Below the pieces are notes generated by a model. It made no database searches and was not told the origin of the DNA. It saw only the letters and a list, made by a program, of their open reading frames with translations. This document shows positions 1 to 9,038 of a stretch of DNA of 64,000 nt, in pieces. The DNA lies in assembly GCF_945890115.1 (NCBI RefSeq), contig NZ_CAMDCK010000013.1:1-64000 (forward strand). The letters are read 5' to 3'. The stretch is from Sphingorhabdus sp. EL138 (GTDB lineage: Bacteria; Pseudomonadota; Alphaproteobacteria; Sphingomonadales; Sphingomonadaceae). A program made the translations under genes and the position numbers. The stretch's first letter is position 1. Every line of letters begins with the position of its first letter.

Positions 1-108
1 GATCTCGAGGCCAAGCTCATCGAATGGGAGAACTTCTACAACTTCAACCGACCGCACGGTGCTTTCAACGGAAAAACACCCTATGAAGCCCTTCGCGAAA
101 GGCTATAA
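1..108 (+). CDS. Transposase, C-terminal fragment (cut by window edge)
   Basis: The reading frame is open from base 1 and ends at TAA 106-108, giving the last 35 residues of a protein. It contains FYNFNRPHGAFNGKTPYEAL, the typical C-terminal end of the DDE integrase core in IS481/IS3-type transposases (N-x-x-R-P-H followed by G-x-T-P-x-E). The transposase would catalyse strand transfer of its own insertion sequence. The 5' part lies outside the window, so it is unknown whether the element is intact. I could not identify its terminal inverted repeat downstream. Confidence 0.8.
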   Translation, partial: DLEAKLIEWENFYNFNRPHGAFNGKTPYEALRERL

Positions 109-716
109 TCTCTCCCAGTCGATGTCCCGCTAGATCGTCAACCTTACACTGAACTGTTCGACCGCGTGGTGGACTTGGTAATTGACGCCTTGTCTTTTTA
201 TCTGGACAGGGTCAAAAATGGGAACTTGGATCGCTCTGAGTAAACTAGAACTGGCCGCCACGCATCCATCGAACGGAGCTGGATACAGCTCCGTTTCCGA
301 GCCGTTCTTTAGGGGTTATCAGTAGCTGCAAAGTTGGCCGCGACAGCACCGAGCTCTGACCGGCTTAAACGGCAGCTTTTGATCAATCCACCCACAGAAG
401 CAGACAGTCCACTCTCGGCCCAATTCCCGCCATTGACCGAAAGTGCTCCTGAACGCGTATCGTGTCCTGCTGACGCGGGCGAGGCAGGGCAGGGGCAGAT
501 CGTGTTCGTGCCGCACGGCGACGCAAAGGACCCCACTCGACCGCCTGCGCTTTATGACGAGACGTACGCGTTTTTGGTTTCGTGCGGCATTCCCGAACTC
601 AAATAGGGCTAGCCGAGGACGCAACGCAGCGTCGTTCGGTGATTGCTATGTGATTGCTGGAAATTGAATGAGGCCTCGACCTTAATGGACAAAGGCATTT
701 AAGTCTTTGAAAAATA
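109..716. other. Gene-poor stretch after the transposase
   Basis: No convincing gene is visible between the transposase tail and tRNA-Thr. Open frames exist on both strands at about 310-620 but overlap each other, lack a recognisable family and have no clear ribosome binding site. The stretch includes a terminator-like hairpin at 272-295. It is probably insertion-element flank and decayed sequence. Confidence 0.5.
272..295 (+). terminator. Perfect 10-bp hairpin, possible terminator
   Basis: AACGGAGCTG (272-281), loop GATA, then CAGCTCCGTT (286-295) form a perfect inverted repeat. Only a short T run follows, so termination is plausible but not certain. It could end transcription coming from the transposase. 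Confidence 0.45.
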
Positions 717-792
<76 letters not shown>

Positions 793-812
793 ACTCGGCG
801 CGTCCCATAGCG

Positions 813-1661
813 TCAAAATACGCCAAAGGTCCAGCCCTCAGTTGCAGCAATTTCAAAATTTAGTGCATCAGGTGCCCAAAGTTGCGGATTTCCGGCAACA
901 TTGCGGAGCCATGCCGCGGTTATCAGCGCGTCCGTTGCGTGGTCCGTGTAGCGGTTTAAGGGCAAATGCGGTTTTGATCCAAGCGTTTCCAACGCCAAAT
1001 CGAGTCCGATGGCATCGCGTATCTTGCTGCGGCCCTTTGCCACGCCAGCCGCGCGGGCGGCGATGGTGGTGTAAATCTCTAAGGCCACCTTTCCGCCCGC
1101 CGGAAGCGGATCGAAGGGCCAAATGGCCACAGCATCGCGCAGTTGGTGTAGCAAGCGCATGCCGGCAAAACTGGCCTTAGCGACTTGCGACGCGCCAATG
1201 GCGTCATAGACGGTTGACGCCTTGCCGCTGCTGTTTTTGTTCAGCAACTCGCATTGCCGCCAAAACAGATAGTCGGATTTTGTGCCATCTGCCGCGCCGA
1301 AATAGAAATGGCGACGGTGGTGTTGCTCAAGGAAGGACGCCGCACCCAAATCCGGGTCGTCGCAGACATGGTCGACATAGCCCCAGAATTCCCGTGCGGA
1401 CGCAGGAACGTCATCGCCCGGCAAATAACTGCCGCGCTCCATAAAGGGCGGGGCAAAGCTGAAGTCGAAACCGATAAGCAAATCATCATCTTGCGCCAAA
1501 AGCCAGTCGGCGATCCCTTGGCGCGACCAGACTTTGTCGGGCGGGGTCACGAGGTGCGGGGCTTCGTCGCCTGCGGCACACACCGCAAGCGCGATGCCGG
1601 GATGTCGGCTGCCTTTCGCGCCCGACCAATCGGCGCAGGCAAAACGCGTAAAGCGCGGCAT
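813..1661 (-). CDS. DUF429-like predicted RNase H-fold protein
   Basis: 282-residue protein of unknown function. The N-terminus, MPRFTRFACADWSGAKG, has the early D-W-S-G acidic motif, followed by LIGFDFSFAPP (a second acidic strand) and a late YTDHATDALITAAWL segment. This pattern of spaced acidic residues resembles the DUF429/RNase H-like nuclease-fold families; the family link is from memory. The chosen ATG at 1661 shares one base with the stop codon of rarA (TAATG), so the two are probably co-transcribed and translationally coupled. A longer frame would start at 1706, inside rarA, which is unlikely. Confidence 0.7.
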   Translation of the reverse strand: MPRFTRFACADWSGAKGSRHPGIALAVCAAGDEAPHLVTPPDKVWSRQGIADWLLAQDDDLLIGFDFSFAPPFMERGSYLPGDDVPASAREFWGYVDHVCDDPDLGAASFLEQHHRRHFYFGAADGTKSDYLFWRQCELLNKNSSGKASTVYDAIGASQVAKASFAGMRLLHQLRDAVAIWPFDPLPAGGKVALEIYTTIAARAAGVAKGRSKIRDAIGLDLALETLGSKPHLPLNRYTDHATDALITAAWLRNVAGNPQLWAPDALNFEIAATEGWTFGVF

Positions 1662-2986
1662 TATTGCGTGTCCGGATCTGTATTGCGGGCGCGCAGCCGG
1701 TCCCAATATTGCAGCCGTTCAATTATCTTACGTTCAAAGCCACGTTCAACGGGCTGATATAAAGCGGTCGGTTGCACCGCATCTGGCCAGTAATTCGCGC
1801 CGGAAAATCCGTCCGCGCTGTCATGATCATAGGCATAGCCTGCGCCATAGCCAATGTCCTTCATCAGCTTCGTCGGGGCATTGAGGATGTGCGCTGGTGG
1901 CATCAGTGAGCCTGTATCCCGTGCTATTTTCCATGCAGATTTTTGCGCCATATATAGGGCATTCGATTTGGGTGCGGTGGCGAGATACAGGCAAGCTTGC
2001 ACAATCGCGACTTCGCCCTCCGGACTGCCCAAAAATTCATAGGCCTGTTTGGCGGCGAGACATTGGACCAAAGCCTGCGGGTCGGCGAGGCCGATATCCT
2101 CACTTGCGAAACGGACCAAGCGACGCAGGACATATAAAGGCTCTTCGCCTGCCACCAACATGCGCGCCATCCAATATAAGGCCGCCTGTGGGTCGGAGCC
2201 GCGCAAGCTTTTATGCAGCGCGGATATAAGGTTATAATGCCCCTCCCGATCCTTGTCATAAACGGGCATCCGGCGCTGCAACAGTGCCGCCATGGCTTGC
2301 GGATTGAGCGGATTGTCAATGTGAATGGCAAACAAAGTTTCGGCTTGATTGAGCAAAAAGCGGCCATCACCGTCGGCGCTGGTAATCAATGCTGACCGGG
2401 CATCGTCGGTGACGGGCAAAGGGCGTTCCAATATGGCTTCTGCACGGGTCAGCAGCGTCGCCAGCGCCGTCTCGTCCAAACGTTGCAGCACCATCACCTG
2501 CGTGCGCGACAGCAAGGCGGCGTTGAGCTCGAACGACGGATTTTCCGTCGTTGCACCGACGAGCGTGACCACGCCGCTTTCGACAAAGGGCAGAAATCCG
2601 TCCTGTTGCGCGCGGTTGAAACGATGGATTTCGTCCACGAACAGCAATGTCTGCTTGCCCGTCCGTGCCATTGCCTCGGCTTCGGCAAAGGCTTTTTTCA
2701 GATCAGCCACGCCCGAGAACACCGCCGAAATCGACTTGTAATGCATGTCGACGGCGTCCGCCAGCAATCGTGCAATGCTGGTCTTGCCGGTGCCCGGTGG
2801 TCCCCACAGGATCATCGAGGATAATTTACCCGCAGCGACCATATGACCGATCGCACCATTGGGGCCCGTCAGATGTTCCTGACCGATCACCTCGTCCAAT
2901 TTGGCGGGACGAAGCTTGTCGGCAAGCGGCGCATTTTCCTTCATAGATCCAGGAATAACCGGGGTTTCGCCAAAAAGGTCGCTCAT
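1661..2986 (-). CDS. rarA: Replication-associated recombination protein A (AAA+ ATPase)
   Basis: 441-residue RarA/MgsA family ATPase, related to eukaryotic WRNIP1 and to the clamp-loader branch of AAA+ proteins. It acts at stalled replication forks and interacts with single-strand binding protein. Visible motifs are PLADKLRPAKLDEVIGQEHL near the N-terminus, Walker A GPPGTGKTS (about residue 62), Walker B LLFVDEIHRFN and sensor 1 GATTENPSFE. The C-terminal part carries the tetramerisation region common to the family. Length is normal. The start is the ATG at 2986 (MSDLFGE); the in-frame extension upstream begins with TTG. Confidence 0.95.
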   Translation of the reverse strand: MSDLFGETPVIPGSMKENAPLADKLRPAKLDEVIGQEHLTGPNGAIGHMVAAGKLSSMILWGPPGTGKTSIARLLADAVDMHYKSISAVFSGVADLKKAFAEAEAMARTGKQTLLFVDEIHRFNRAQQDGFLPFVESGVVTLVGATTENPSFELNAALLSRTQVMVLQRLDETALATLLTRAEAILERPLPVTDDARSALITSADGDGRFLLNQAETLFAIHIDNPLNPQAMAALLQRRMPVYDKDREGHYNLISALHKSLRGSDPQAALYWMARMLVAGEEPLYVLRRLVRFASEDIGLADPQALVQCLAAKQAYEFLGSPEGEVAIVQACLYLATAPKSNALYMAQKSAWKIARDTGSLMPPAHILNAPTKLMKDIGYGAGYAYDHDSADGFSGANYWPDAVQPTALYQPVERGFERKIIERLQYWDRLRARNTDPDTQ

Positions 2987-3073
2987 GGGCAACGCCCGTT
3001 CCGCCGTGCTTCATGACATAAGCATAAGTGCTTCGGAAAGGTTCCGGAAGACGACCGCCCGCTTGCCACAGGT

Positions 3074-4240
3074 TTAACGCGCAGCGACCGCACGCGCAGC
3101 ACGTTGGCGGATGAGGCGGATATAGGTGTCGGCGACGGTCTGGTTAATCGCATCCCAGCTGAAATCGAGCGATCGTTGCTCGCCAGCAGCGCCATGCCGC
3201 GCGCGCAAATCGGTGTCGGTGCAATAGAGTTGCAAACTGTCGGCAAATTTCTGGATTGCGCCCGGCGTGATCAGGCGGCCTGACACATTGTCCTGCACGA
3301 GGCTTTCGCTGCCAGTCGCCTTGGCCGCAACAACGGGCAAGCCGCAGGCCATCGCCTCCAATGTGACATTGCCAAAGGTTTCGGTCACGCTAGGGTTGAA
3401 CAAGAGATCCATGCACGCCACCGCGCGGCCCAGATCCTGCCCCCCTTGAAAACCCACAAAACGGGCATGGGGCAGGCGGCTTTCAAACCAACCACGCGCC
3501 GGACCTTCGCCAATGACCATGACCTGATGTGGGACATTGCGGCGGTGCAACTGGTCAATCGCGTCCGAAAAGACGTCCAAGCCCTTTTCCATGACCAAGC
3601 GGCCCAGAAAGCCGATGACAACGGGTTCGTCCGTCACGCCTTGCGCGCGCCGCCATGCAAGGTCCCGGCGGCCAGAGTTGAAAATGTCCCGGTCCACGCC
3701 GCGTGACCAGATGTCGATGTCATAATTCATCCGTTGCGCACGCAAAACCTGCGCAAAGCTCTCGGATGGCGCGACCAAAGCGTCGCATTTGCGGTATAAT
3801 CGGCGAAGCCACGCCTCCACCAAGGGTTCGGCGAAGGACATGTTATAATATCTGAAATAGGTTTCGAAACGTGTGTGCACGGAAGACAGAACTGGCAATT
3901 TGCGGCGGCACGCCCATTTGACCGCCTGACGCGCGACGCGGTCCGGACTTGCGATATGGACGACATTGGGGGCAAATGCCTCCAGATCGCGCCTGACTCT
4001 TGCCGACAGCGATAGGGGCAGGCGATATTCCGGACGAAAGGGTATAGCGAAGGACGGGACGCTAACGACGTCGCCTGTCGCAACAAACGCAGGCTCCGGT
4101 ACCGTTGGGGAATAAATACGCACCGATGCGCCTTGCCCCAAAAGATAGCCTACAAGACGATTTAGAGCCTGATTTGCGCCATCACGGACATAATTATAAT
4201 TGCCGCTGAATAGCGCAATGCGAAGGTCGCTGGTCTGCAT
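3074..4240 (-). CDS. Glycosyltransferase family 4 (GT-B fold)
   Basis: 388-residue GT4-type glycosyltransferase, similar in layout to GDP-mannose-dependent alpha-mannosyltransferases. The N-terminal Rossmann domain begins RIALFSGNYNYVRDGANQAL, and a linker carries SRGVDRDIFNSGRRD. The C-terminal donor-binding domain has VIGFLGRLVMEKGLDV and the E-x7-E signature in NPSVTETFGNVTLEAMACGLP. It is probably cytoplasmic and acts on lipid or surface glycans; the acceptor cannot be predicted. The ATG at 4240 was chosen because residues before it do not belong to the fold. It is divergent from the MOSC gene, with 71 bp between start codons. Confidence 0.85.
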   Translation of the reverse strand: MQTSDLRIALFSGNYNYVRDGANQALNRLVGYLLGQGASVRIYSPTVPEPAFVATGDVVSVPSFAIPFRPEYRLPLSLSARVRRDLEAFAPNVVHIASPDRVARQAVKWACRRKLPVLSSVHTRFETYFRYYNMSFAEPLVEAWLRRLYRKCDALVAPSESFAQVLRAQRMNYDIDIWSRGVDRDIFNSGRRDLAWRRAQGVTDEPVVIGFLGRLVMEKGLDVFSDAIDQLHRRNVPHQVMVIGEGPARGWFESRLPHARFVGFQGGQDLGRAVACMDLLFNPSVTETFGNVTLEAMACGLPVVAAKATGSESLVQDNVSGRLITPGAIQKFADSLQLYCTDTDLRARHGAAGEQRSLDFSWDAINQTVADTYIRLIRQRAARAVAAR

Positions 4241-4311
4241 GGCTCGGCTTTTATCGGCGACAGCGCAAAATGCCAATGGGAATGGTGCATTTGGTAAGAT
4301 ATACATCCAAT

Positions 4312-5016
4312 ATGATATCAAGTCAGGTCGATGTTTTGCTGATAGGGCAACCCAAAGCGTTTCACGCCGACGGCACGATGAGCGCTATGGCACGCGCGCC
4401 GGTGGACCGATCCGTCTTTCTGGGCAAGCATGGCTTTGCGGGGGACCAAGTGGCCGACCAGACGGTGCATGGCGGCGCGGACAAGGCGGTGCATTTTTAT
4501 CCAGCGGAACATTATCCCAAATGGATTGCCCATTTTGCGGCGGAAAATTTTGTTCATCCTCTGCTCGACCAAGCTGGCGCATTTGGCGAGAATATTAGCG
4601 CTGGCGTACTTTTGGAGGACAATTTGCGTATTGGCGACCAGTTTCGCCTTGGGCGCGCAGTGGTTGAAGTCGCGCAGGGGCGGCAACCATGCTGGAAGCT
4701 CGATCATCATTTCGGTGTGCATGGCCTATCAGGTGCAGTCATCAAAACGGGCCGTTGCGGTGGCTATTTCCGCGTGATTGAAGAAGGCGAAGTCGCACCC
4801 GGCGACCGCATAGAACAGGTGCATATGGCCGAGCATGATTGGACCGTTGCCCGAAGCTTTCATCTGTTGATTGGCGGCGGGCATCGCGCTGAAGGCGCCA
4901 AATCAGCGCTGCGGGCGCTTGCGGCGCTGGAGACGATGGCGGAAAGCTGGCGGGCTAGGGCGGCGAAATTGGCGGGGTTACCCCCGTTCAAGGGAAGTGC
5001 AATGCCCTCTGCTTAA
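4312..5016 (+). CDS. MOSC domain protein (YiiM-like)
   Basis: 234-residue protein with a MOSC domain, the sulfur-carrier domain of molybdenum cofactor sulfurases. Typical YiiM features are the early V-F-L-G-x-x-G-F-A-G-D-Q region, HGGADKAVHFYPAEHY, FGENISAGVL and the conserved cysteine in QGRQPCWKL. A C-terminal helical extension follows. YiiM-type proteins contribute to molybdenum-dependent reduction of N-hydroxylated compounds; the exact substrate here is unknown. The start at 4312 (MISSQVDVL) fits the family better than the longer frame from 4270. Confidence 0.85.
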   Translation: MISSQVDVLLIGQPKAFHADGTMSAMARAPVDRSVFLGKHGFAGDQVADQTVHGGADKAVHFYPAEHYPKWIAHFAAENFVHPLLDQAGAFGENISAGVLLEDNLRIGDQFRLGRAVVEVAQGRQPCWKLDHHFGVHGLSGAVIKTGRCGGYFRVIEEGEVAPGDRIEQVHMAEHDWTVARSFHLLIGGGHRAEGAKSALRALAALETMAESWRARAAKLAGLPPFKGSAMPSA

Positions 5017-5042
5017 CCTCTGCATAAACGGTCTGGGAGGCT

Positions 5043-5194
5043 GTGACTTTGAAAAGTCACACCCCGGCACCCTGAACTTGGTTCAGGGTCCATTTATCTA
5101 TTCTTGCTCTGGATTTTCTGCTCGATAGACCCTAAAACAAGTTCGGGGTGACCACATCCTTTTAGGTCGTCATCCTGAAACAAGTTTAGGGTGA
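5043..5194. repeat. Cluster of short palindromic intergenic repeats
   Basis: The gap between the convergent MOSC and corC genes holds a perfect hairpin GTGACTTT-GA-AAAGTCAC (5043-5060), then three copies of a CCCTGAAC-TTG-GTTCAGGG-type element: 5070-5088 (perfect 8-bp arms), 5127-5152 and 5168-5194 (diverged). Related copies lie at 37772-37882 and 42391-42462. These are short dispersed palindromic repeats that may also terminate the two convergent genes. Confidence 0.75.
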
Positions 5195-5228
5195 CGACCA
5201 AAAAGGATTTGGCCGATCTCCTAGGCGC

Positions 5229-6167
5229 TTATTCGCTGATATCGTTTCTTTTGGACGCAGGGGCGTAAAGGCGAATGCGGGTTACGCGTTTTTCGTCGGC
5301 TTCCAATATTTCCAAAGTCCAGCCGCTCGCATCATGCATCAGCATTTGGCCGGTATCGGGGACTTGGCCGGCAATGACAAAGGCAAGCCCGCCAAGTGTG
5401 TCGACGTCTTCATCCACTTCCGCCAGCTTCGGGTCAATGGCATCGGCCAGATCGTCTAGCTCAGCGCGGGCGTCGGCTTCCCACATATTTGGGGCCATTT
5501 GCGTGAACAGCAATTCGGGTTCGTCGTCATGTTCGTCTTCGATTTCGCCGACGATTTCCTCTACCAAATCTTCAATAGTGACCAAGCCCTCGGTTCCCGA
5601 ATATTCATCCAGTACGATGGCCAAATGGGTGCGGGTCCGGCGCATTTCGTCGAGCAAGGCAAGCACGCTCATATTTTGCGGCACGAAACGTGGTTGGCGA
5701 ATGAAGGATTCGAGGCTGTGGGGACGGTCCTGACCTGAGGCGAGAACAGCGAACACATCCTTGATATGGATCATACCAATGACGCTATCCAACGTGTCGC
5801 GGTATACGGGCAGGCGGCTATGGCCATGCTCGGCGAACGCCGCGATGCAATCGGCAAAGCCGGCGCTTTCTTCAATCGCGATAATGTCGCTGCGCGGTAC
5901 CATGACGTCGTCAACGCGGTGCTCGCTGAAATGGAGCAAATTGCGCAGCATCGTGCGCTCGACGGCGGTCAAGTCGCCATCGGCGTCCGATTGTCCGTTA
6001 TCGTCGCTATCTTCCTCATGCTCAGCAATCGCTTCTTCAAGCTGCTCGCGCAAGGTCGGCTCGTGGTCGCGGCCAAAGAACATGGTCTTCAGCCGCTGCC
6101 ATATTCGTCCGTCGTTATCGTCGTCGGTTGCGGTTTTCGAACCGCTAAAACTGTCACCCTCAGGCAT
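5229..6167 (-). CDS. corC: CorC/HlyC-family CBS-domain protein
   Basis: 312-residue cytoplasmic protein with a CorC_HlyC layout. An acidic N-terminal segment is followed by VERTMLRNLLHFSEHRVDDVMVPR, a CBS pair (about residues 75-200) and a C-terminal transporter-associated domain with GLVTIEDLVEEIVGEIEDEHD. There are no membrane spans. Family members are linked to magnesium and cobalt efflux or membrane stress. It is the last gene of the phoH-ybeY-corC series, 20 bp after ybeY, a conserved alphaproteobacterial order. Confidence 0.9.
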   Translation of the reverse strand: MPEGDSFSGSKTATDDDNDGRIWQRLKTMFFGRDHEPTLREQLEEAIAEHEEDSDDNGQSDADGDLTAVERTMLRNLLHFSEHRVDDVMVPRSDIIAIEESAGFADCIAAFAEHGHSRLPVYRDTLDSVIGMIHIKDVFAVLASGQDRPHSLESFIRQPRFVPQNMSVLALLDEMRRTRTHLAIVLDEYSGTEGLVTIEDLVEEIVGEIEDEHDDEPELLFTQMAPNMWEADARAELDDLADAIDPKLAEVDEDVDTLGGLAFVIAGQVPDTGQMLMHDASGWTLEILEADEKRVTRIRLYAPASKRNDISE

Positions 6168-6187
6168 AATGGAAGCGTACTGGCCTC

Positions 6188-6706
6188 TTAATGGTCGATC
6201 TGGTCAGTATATGGATTGGGAAGGCCCATAGATGCAAGCGCTTTTACTTCAAGCGCTTCCATCAATTCGGCTTCGTCCTCCTCAATATGGTCATGGCCAA
6301 GCAAATGCAGCATCCCATGGATGACCAAATGCGTTGCATGATAAGCGATGGGGATCCCTTTTTCTGCCGCTTCGGCGGCGCAGGTTTCATAGGCCAGTAT
6401 GATGTCGCCGAGCATGATTTCGGGGGCATTATAGGTGCCGGTGAGCAAGGCCTCTAATTCCGCATCATCCAGCATAGGAAAGGACAGCACGTTTGTTGGC
6501 TTGTTCTTGTCGCGCCATTCTTGGTTGAGCGCATGGACTTCTGCATTGTCGGAAAGCTTGATGCTGACGCTGACGGGAACAGCGGGATCAGCTAGTTCAG
6601 CAATGGCCGCAAAGCGGAGCGCCACATCTACGGCCTTTTCGACTTCATTCTGCCCGAAATTGCTATTACCCCAAACCACGCCCATGTCGAGTTCGACATC
6701 AATCAT
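6188..6706 (-). CDS. ybeY: Endoribonuclease YbeY
   Basis: 172-residue YbeY, a zinc-dependent endoribonuclease for 16S rRNA 3'-end maturation and 70S ribosome quality control. The metal motif H-x3-H-x5-H is visible in HLVIHGMLHLLGHDHIEE, with NKPTNVLSFP upstream. The start is set at MIDVELD (6706), overlapping the end of phoH by 8 bp. An alternative ATG at 6718 would also work. It lies between phoH and corC as in most proteobacteria. Confidence 0.93.
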   Translation of the reverse strand: MIDVELDMGVVWGNSNFGQNEVEKAVDVALRFAAIAELADPAVPVSVSIKLSDNAEVHALNQEWRDKNKPTNVLSFPMLDDAELEALLTGTYNAPEIMLGDIILAYETCAAEAAEKGIPIAYHATHLVIHGMLHLLGHDHIEEDEAELMEALEVKALASMGLPNPYTDQIDH

Positions 6707-7694
6707 GCCCGCCCTCATAGGCGTCGACGATCTTACCGACGAGCGGGTGGCGCACAACGTCGCTGCTGTTGAAACGGATGGTACTTATGCCATCGACACC
6801 GTCAAGCCGTTGCACCGCGTCATTCAGGCCGGACATGCGTTCGCCGCCGGGAATATCGACCTGACGGGGATCTCCGCAAATAACCATGCGGCTGTTCATG
6901 CCAAAACGGGTGAGGAACATCTTCATCTGTGCCGCTGTGGTATTCTGCGCCTCATCCAAAATGATGAAGGCATCGGCCAAAGTCCGCCCGCGCATGAAGG
7001 CAATGGGGGCGATTTCGATCTCGCCAGAGGCAATCCGCCGCTCGACCTGTTCGGCGGGCAAGCAATCGTACAAGGCATCGTAAATCGGCCGCAGATAGGG
7101 ATCGACCTTTTCCTTCATATCGCCGGGCAGGAAACCCAGCCGCTCGCCCGCCTCTACCGCCGGACGGGAGAGGATGAGCCGTTGCACTGCGCCGGTAATC
7201 AACATGGCCACGGCCTGCGCCACCGCCAGATAGGTTTTGCCGGTGCCTGCTGGCCCAAGCGCGAAGATAATCTCGTCGCGGGCCAATGCCTCCATATAAG
7301 GAATTTGTGTGGCCGAACGCGGCACCAAAGTCTTCTTGCGCGTGCGGATCATGATACCCGGCGCGTCGGTCGCGTCCTTGCGGACTATGCCCTCTAAAGT
7401 CGGTTCGGCGGTCATCGCGATGATGGACTGCACAGCTTCGGTATCGATTTCCTGTCCACGCGATAGGCGGGAATAAATGTCATTGAGAACGTCGCGGGCG
7501 CGGCCAATGGCGCCAGCCTCGCCCTCAATCTGCACGCGGCTTCCACGGGCCGAGATATAGACCCCGAGGCGGTTTTCAATCGTAACCAGATTGCGGTCAA
7601 ACTCGCCAAAAACCGCGTTAATCAAATGCGGTTTGTCGAAGTTCATTTCCAACCGGGACAAGTCACCGGCTTGCGCTTGGGCTTTTTTGGCCAT
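6699..7694 (-). CDS. ybeZ: PhoH-like ATPase (YbeZ)
   Basis: 331-residue PhoH family P-loop protein. It has an N-terminal nucleic-acid-binding segment (LGVYISARGSRVQIEGEAGAI, KH-like), Walker A GPAGTGKTYLA, Walker B AFIILDEAQNTT, then TRFGMNSRMVICGD and a RFNSSDVVRHPLVGKIV ending. Members are predicted RNA-associated ATPases working with YbeY. Its start codon directly abuts the stop of miaB, indicating an operon. Confidence 0.92.
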   Translation of the reverse strand: MAKKAQAQAGDLSRLEMNFDKPHLINAVFGEFDRNLVTIENRLGVYISARGSRVQIEGEAGAIGRARDVLNDIYSRLSRGQEIDTEAVQSIIAMTAEPTLEGIVRKDATDAPGIMIRTRKKTLVPRSATQIPYMEALARDEIIFALGPAGTGKTYLAVAQAVAMLITGAVQRLILSRPAVEAGERLGFLPGDMKEKVDPYLRPIYDALYDCLPAEQVERRIASGEIEIAPIAFMRGRTLADAFIILDEAQNTTAAQMKMFLTRFGMNSRMVICGDPRQVDIPGGERMSGLNDAVQRLDGVDGISTIRFNSSDVVRHPLVGKIVDAYEGGHD

Positions 7695-9029
7695 TCAGGC
7701 GGCTGCTCTCATCGTTGGTTCACCTTTTAAGCTGAGCGGTCCAGAATCGGTTATCTTCGCGGTTACGATATCGCCGATTGAAAGGTCCGGCGCAAGCACA
7801 TGAACGGACTGAAGCCATGGTGATTTACCAATTAATTGTCCGGTGAATTTTCCAGGCCGTTCCAGCAGGACATCGGTGGTGCGACCAACCGTTCGGTCGT
7901 TAAACGCCGTCTGGTCCGACACGATTTGCGCCTGAAGCCGTTGTAGCCGTTCGTCCATGATTTCCATGGATATCTGATCGGCCATGTCGGCGGCGGGTGT
8001 GCCGGGGCGGGGGCTATATTTGAAGGAATAAGCTTGCGCATGGCCGACTTCGCGCACGAGGCTTAATGTGTCCTCAAAATCAGCATCACTTTCGCCGGGA
8101 AAGCCGACGATGAAGTCGCCGGAAAAGGCGATATCGGGCCGTACAATACGAACGCGGTCCAAGATACGCATATAGCTGTCGCGGCTGTGGCTGCGGTTCA
8201 TGGCCTTTAAAATGCGGTCTGAACCCGACTGAACGGGCAGATGCAGAAATGGCATCAGCTTTTCAACATCACCATGTGCGGCAATGAGCCCTTCGGTCAT
8301 GTCGTTCGGGTGGCTGGTCATGTACCGGATGCGCCGGAGGTCTGGTATCTTGTCGAGCGCGCGAATAAGGCCGTCTAGGCCTTGAAGCGTGCCCTTATCG
8401 TCTTCGCCATCCCATGCGTTGACATTCTGGCCAAGCAACGTGATTTCGCGTGCGCCCGCATCGACGATCGCTTTTGCTTCGTCGATCAGTTCGGCCCAGC
8501 CGCGCGAAATTTCCGCGCCTCTGGTGTAGGGCACGACGCAATAAGTGCAGAATTTGTCGCACCCTTCCTGCACCGTCAGAAACGCCGATGGCGGTTGTTT
8601 GCGGCGGGCCGGCAGCTTGCTAAATTTGTCGAGGCCAGGCAGGTCGAGGTCAACCACACGTTCGCCGCGTCCGACCGCTGCCACCATGTCGGGCAAATTG
8701 TGATAGGCTTGCGGACCAACAACGATGTCGACTTCGGGTGCGCGGCGGCTAATCTCGCCGCCCTCGGCCTGTGCGACGCAGCCTGCGACGGCGATGACAG
8801 GGCTGGTCCCATCTTTGCGGCGCAGGCGGCCAATCTCGGAATAGACCTTCTCAGCTGCCTTTTCACGGATGTGGCATGTGTTGAGGACGACAAGATCGGC
8901 ATTGGCTTTGTCATCCGCAGGCGACATGCCCTGGCTTTCGAACATCTCGGCCATGCGCTCGCCATCATAGACGTTCATCTGACAGCCGTAATTTTTGATT
9001 GAATAGGTTTTTGGGAAATCCATGCTCAT
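7695..9029 (-). CDS. miaB: tRNA-2-methylthio-N6-dimethylallyladenosine synthase
   Basis: 444-residue radical SAM methylthiotransferase that adds the 2-methylthio group to i6A37 of tRNAs. It has an N-terminal UPF0004 domain ([35 protein letters not shown]) with three cluster cysteines, the radical SAM motif C-x3-C-x2-C in [19 protein letters not shown], and a C-terminal TRAM domain ending near [13 protein letters not shown]. Full length. It sits between plsC and phoH as in related genomes. Confidence 0.96.
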   Translation of the reverse strand: MSMDFPKTYSIKNYGCQMNVYDGERMAEMFESQGMSPADDKANADLVVLNTCHIREKAAEKVYSEIGRLRRKDGTSPVIAVAGCVAQAEGGEISRRAPEVDIVVGPQAYHNLPDMVAAVGRGERVVDLDLPGLDKFSKLPARRKQPPSAFLTVQEGCDKFCTYCVVPYTRGAEISRGWAELIDEAKAIVDAGAREITLLGQNVNAWDGEDDKGTLQGLDGLIRALDKIPDLRRIRYMTSHPNDMTEGLIAAHGDVEKLMPFLHLPVQSGSDRILKAMNRSHSRDSYMRILDRVRIVRPDIAFSGDFIVGFPGESDADFEDTLSLVREVGHAQAYSFKYSPRPGTPAADMADQISMEIMDERLQRLQAQIVSDQTAFNDRTVGRTTDVLLERPGKFTGQLIGKSPWLQSVHVLAPDLSIGDIVTAKITDSGPLSLKGEPTMRAAA

Positions 9030-9038
9030 AATGCGCGC

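Noticed and set aside
309-624. Overlapping open frames on both strands upstream of tRNA-Thr
   Set aside because: Three frames overlap in the same place, with no family motif and no ribosome binding site; likely chance in GC-rich sequence.
6435-7397. 320-codon plus-strand frame over ybeY and phoH
   Set aside because: Crosses two conserved genes on the other strand and has no own motif.
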